Positions 63,934 to 64,000 of a stretch of 64,000 nucleotides of DNA are shown piece by piece. Each line of letters starts with the position of its first letter. Positions within the stretch are counted from its first letter, which is position 1. Source of the DNA: Mycobacterium kubicae (GTDB taxonomy: Bacteria; Actinomycetota; Actinomycetes; Mycobacteriales; Mycobacteriaceae); the NCBI RefSeq assembly GCF_015689175.1, contig NZ_CP065047.1, forward strand, positions 3,534,001 to 3,598,000, given 5' to 3'. The notes under the pieces were generated by a model. The model was given only the letters and a program-made list of their open reading frames with translations. It had not been told where the DNA came from and searched no databases. Both the position numbers and the translations under genes were made by a program.

Positions 63934-64000
63934 ATGGCGTCGAACAAGACAAGCACTGCCGATCACCTCCGGAACGCGCTGGACGGGCGTTGGCGCGATG
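63934..64000 (+). CDS. Start of a gene cut by the window edge
   Basis: ATG 63934 opens a frame MASNKTSTADHLRNALDGRW to the end of the window (22 residues). The DHLRNALDGRWRD start resembles the N-terminus of some mycobacterial acyl-CoA dehydrogenase-family proteins, but so few residues do not allow a firm call. Confidence 0.4.
   Translation, partial: MASNKTSTADHLRNALDGRWRD

Overview
This window looks like a chromosomal segment of a Mycobacterium. It has high G+C, frequent GTG starts and many overlapping ATGA/TGATG gene junctions. It carries homologues of typical mycobacterial genes: MPT64-family and MTB12-family secreted antigens, the TldD/TldE pair followed by uspA-uspB-uspC (the order of M. 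tuberculosis Rv2315c, Rv2314c and Rv2316-Rv2318), an Rv2326c-type ECF transporter protein next to a MarR regulator (as Rv2326c/Rv2327), and an Rv1747-like FHA-ABC protein. All identifications are from reading the sequence; no database search was run.

Left chromosomal part (1-17140): a GT87-like membrane glycosyltransferase, a DUF389 membrane protein, a small exported protein, a GIY-YIG-like gene broken by one stop codon, a TPM-domain membrane protein, glutathione peroxidase, a ~650-residue aconitase, a GH2 exo-glucosaminidase-like enzyme followed by a nitronate monooxygenase, exported proteins, a DUF417 remnant, an MPT64 homologue, a UvrA-like ABC ATPase bracketed by decayed IS481 ends, and an MTB12 homologue.

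Middle (17143-49389): a ~32 kb genomic island integrated in a tRNA(CAU) gene. The intact tRNA lies at 49334-49407 (minus strand) and a 57-bp copy of its 3' part at 17143-17199 marks the other end. Just inside each end is a tandem pair of the 11-mer CGCCGGGGTGA, a good candidate for integrase arm sites. The island encodes a tyrosine integrase, a serine recombinase, an excisionase-like protein and a cargo that looks like a defence/conflict island: (i) a tightly overlapping four-gene operon with a TIR/deoxyribosyltransferase-like domain protein, an ATP-grasp ligase, a SIR2-like protein and a STAND NTPase with pentapeptide repeats; (ii) a radical SAM enzyme coupled to a PyrB-like carbamoyltransferase that has lost its aspartate-binding residues, divergent from a nitroreductase; (iii) a second TIR/deoxyribosyltransferase-like protein with a membrane-anchored partner; (iv) a four-gene SNF2 helicase / DUF1156 DNA methylase / HEPN-DUF499 ATPase / unknown-protein operon; and (v) a small DUF gene cut by an IS21-family element. 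A complete IS481-family element sits at the right end against the tRNA.

Right chromosomal part (49408-64000): F420-type oxidoreductase, lipoprotein, carboxymuconolactone decarboxylase-like protein, TldE and TldD in one operon; uspA and uspB; then a deletion scar that joins the first ~174 codons of uspC tail-to-tail to an Rv2326c-like gene that has also lost its 3' end. After this come a MarR regulator, an Rv1747-like protein with degenerate FHA and Walker A motifs, a phytase-like lipoprotein, a VIT-family transporter and the start of one more gene.
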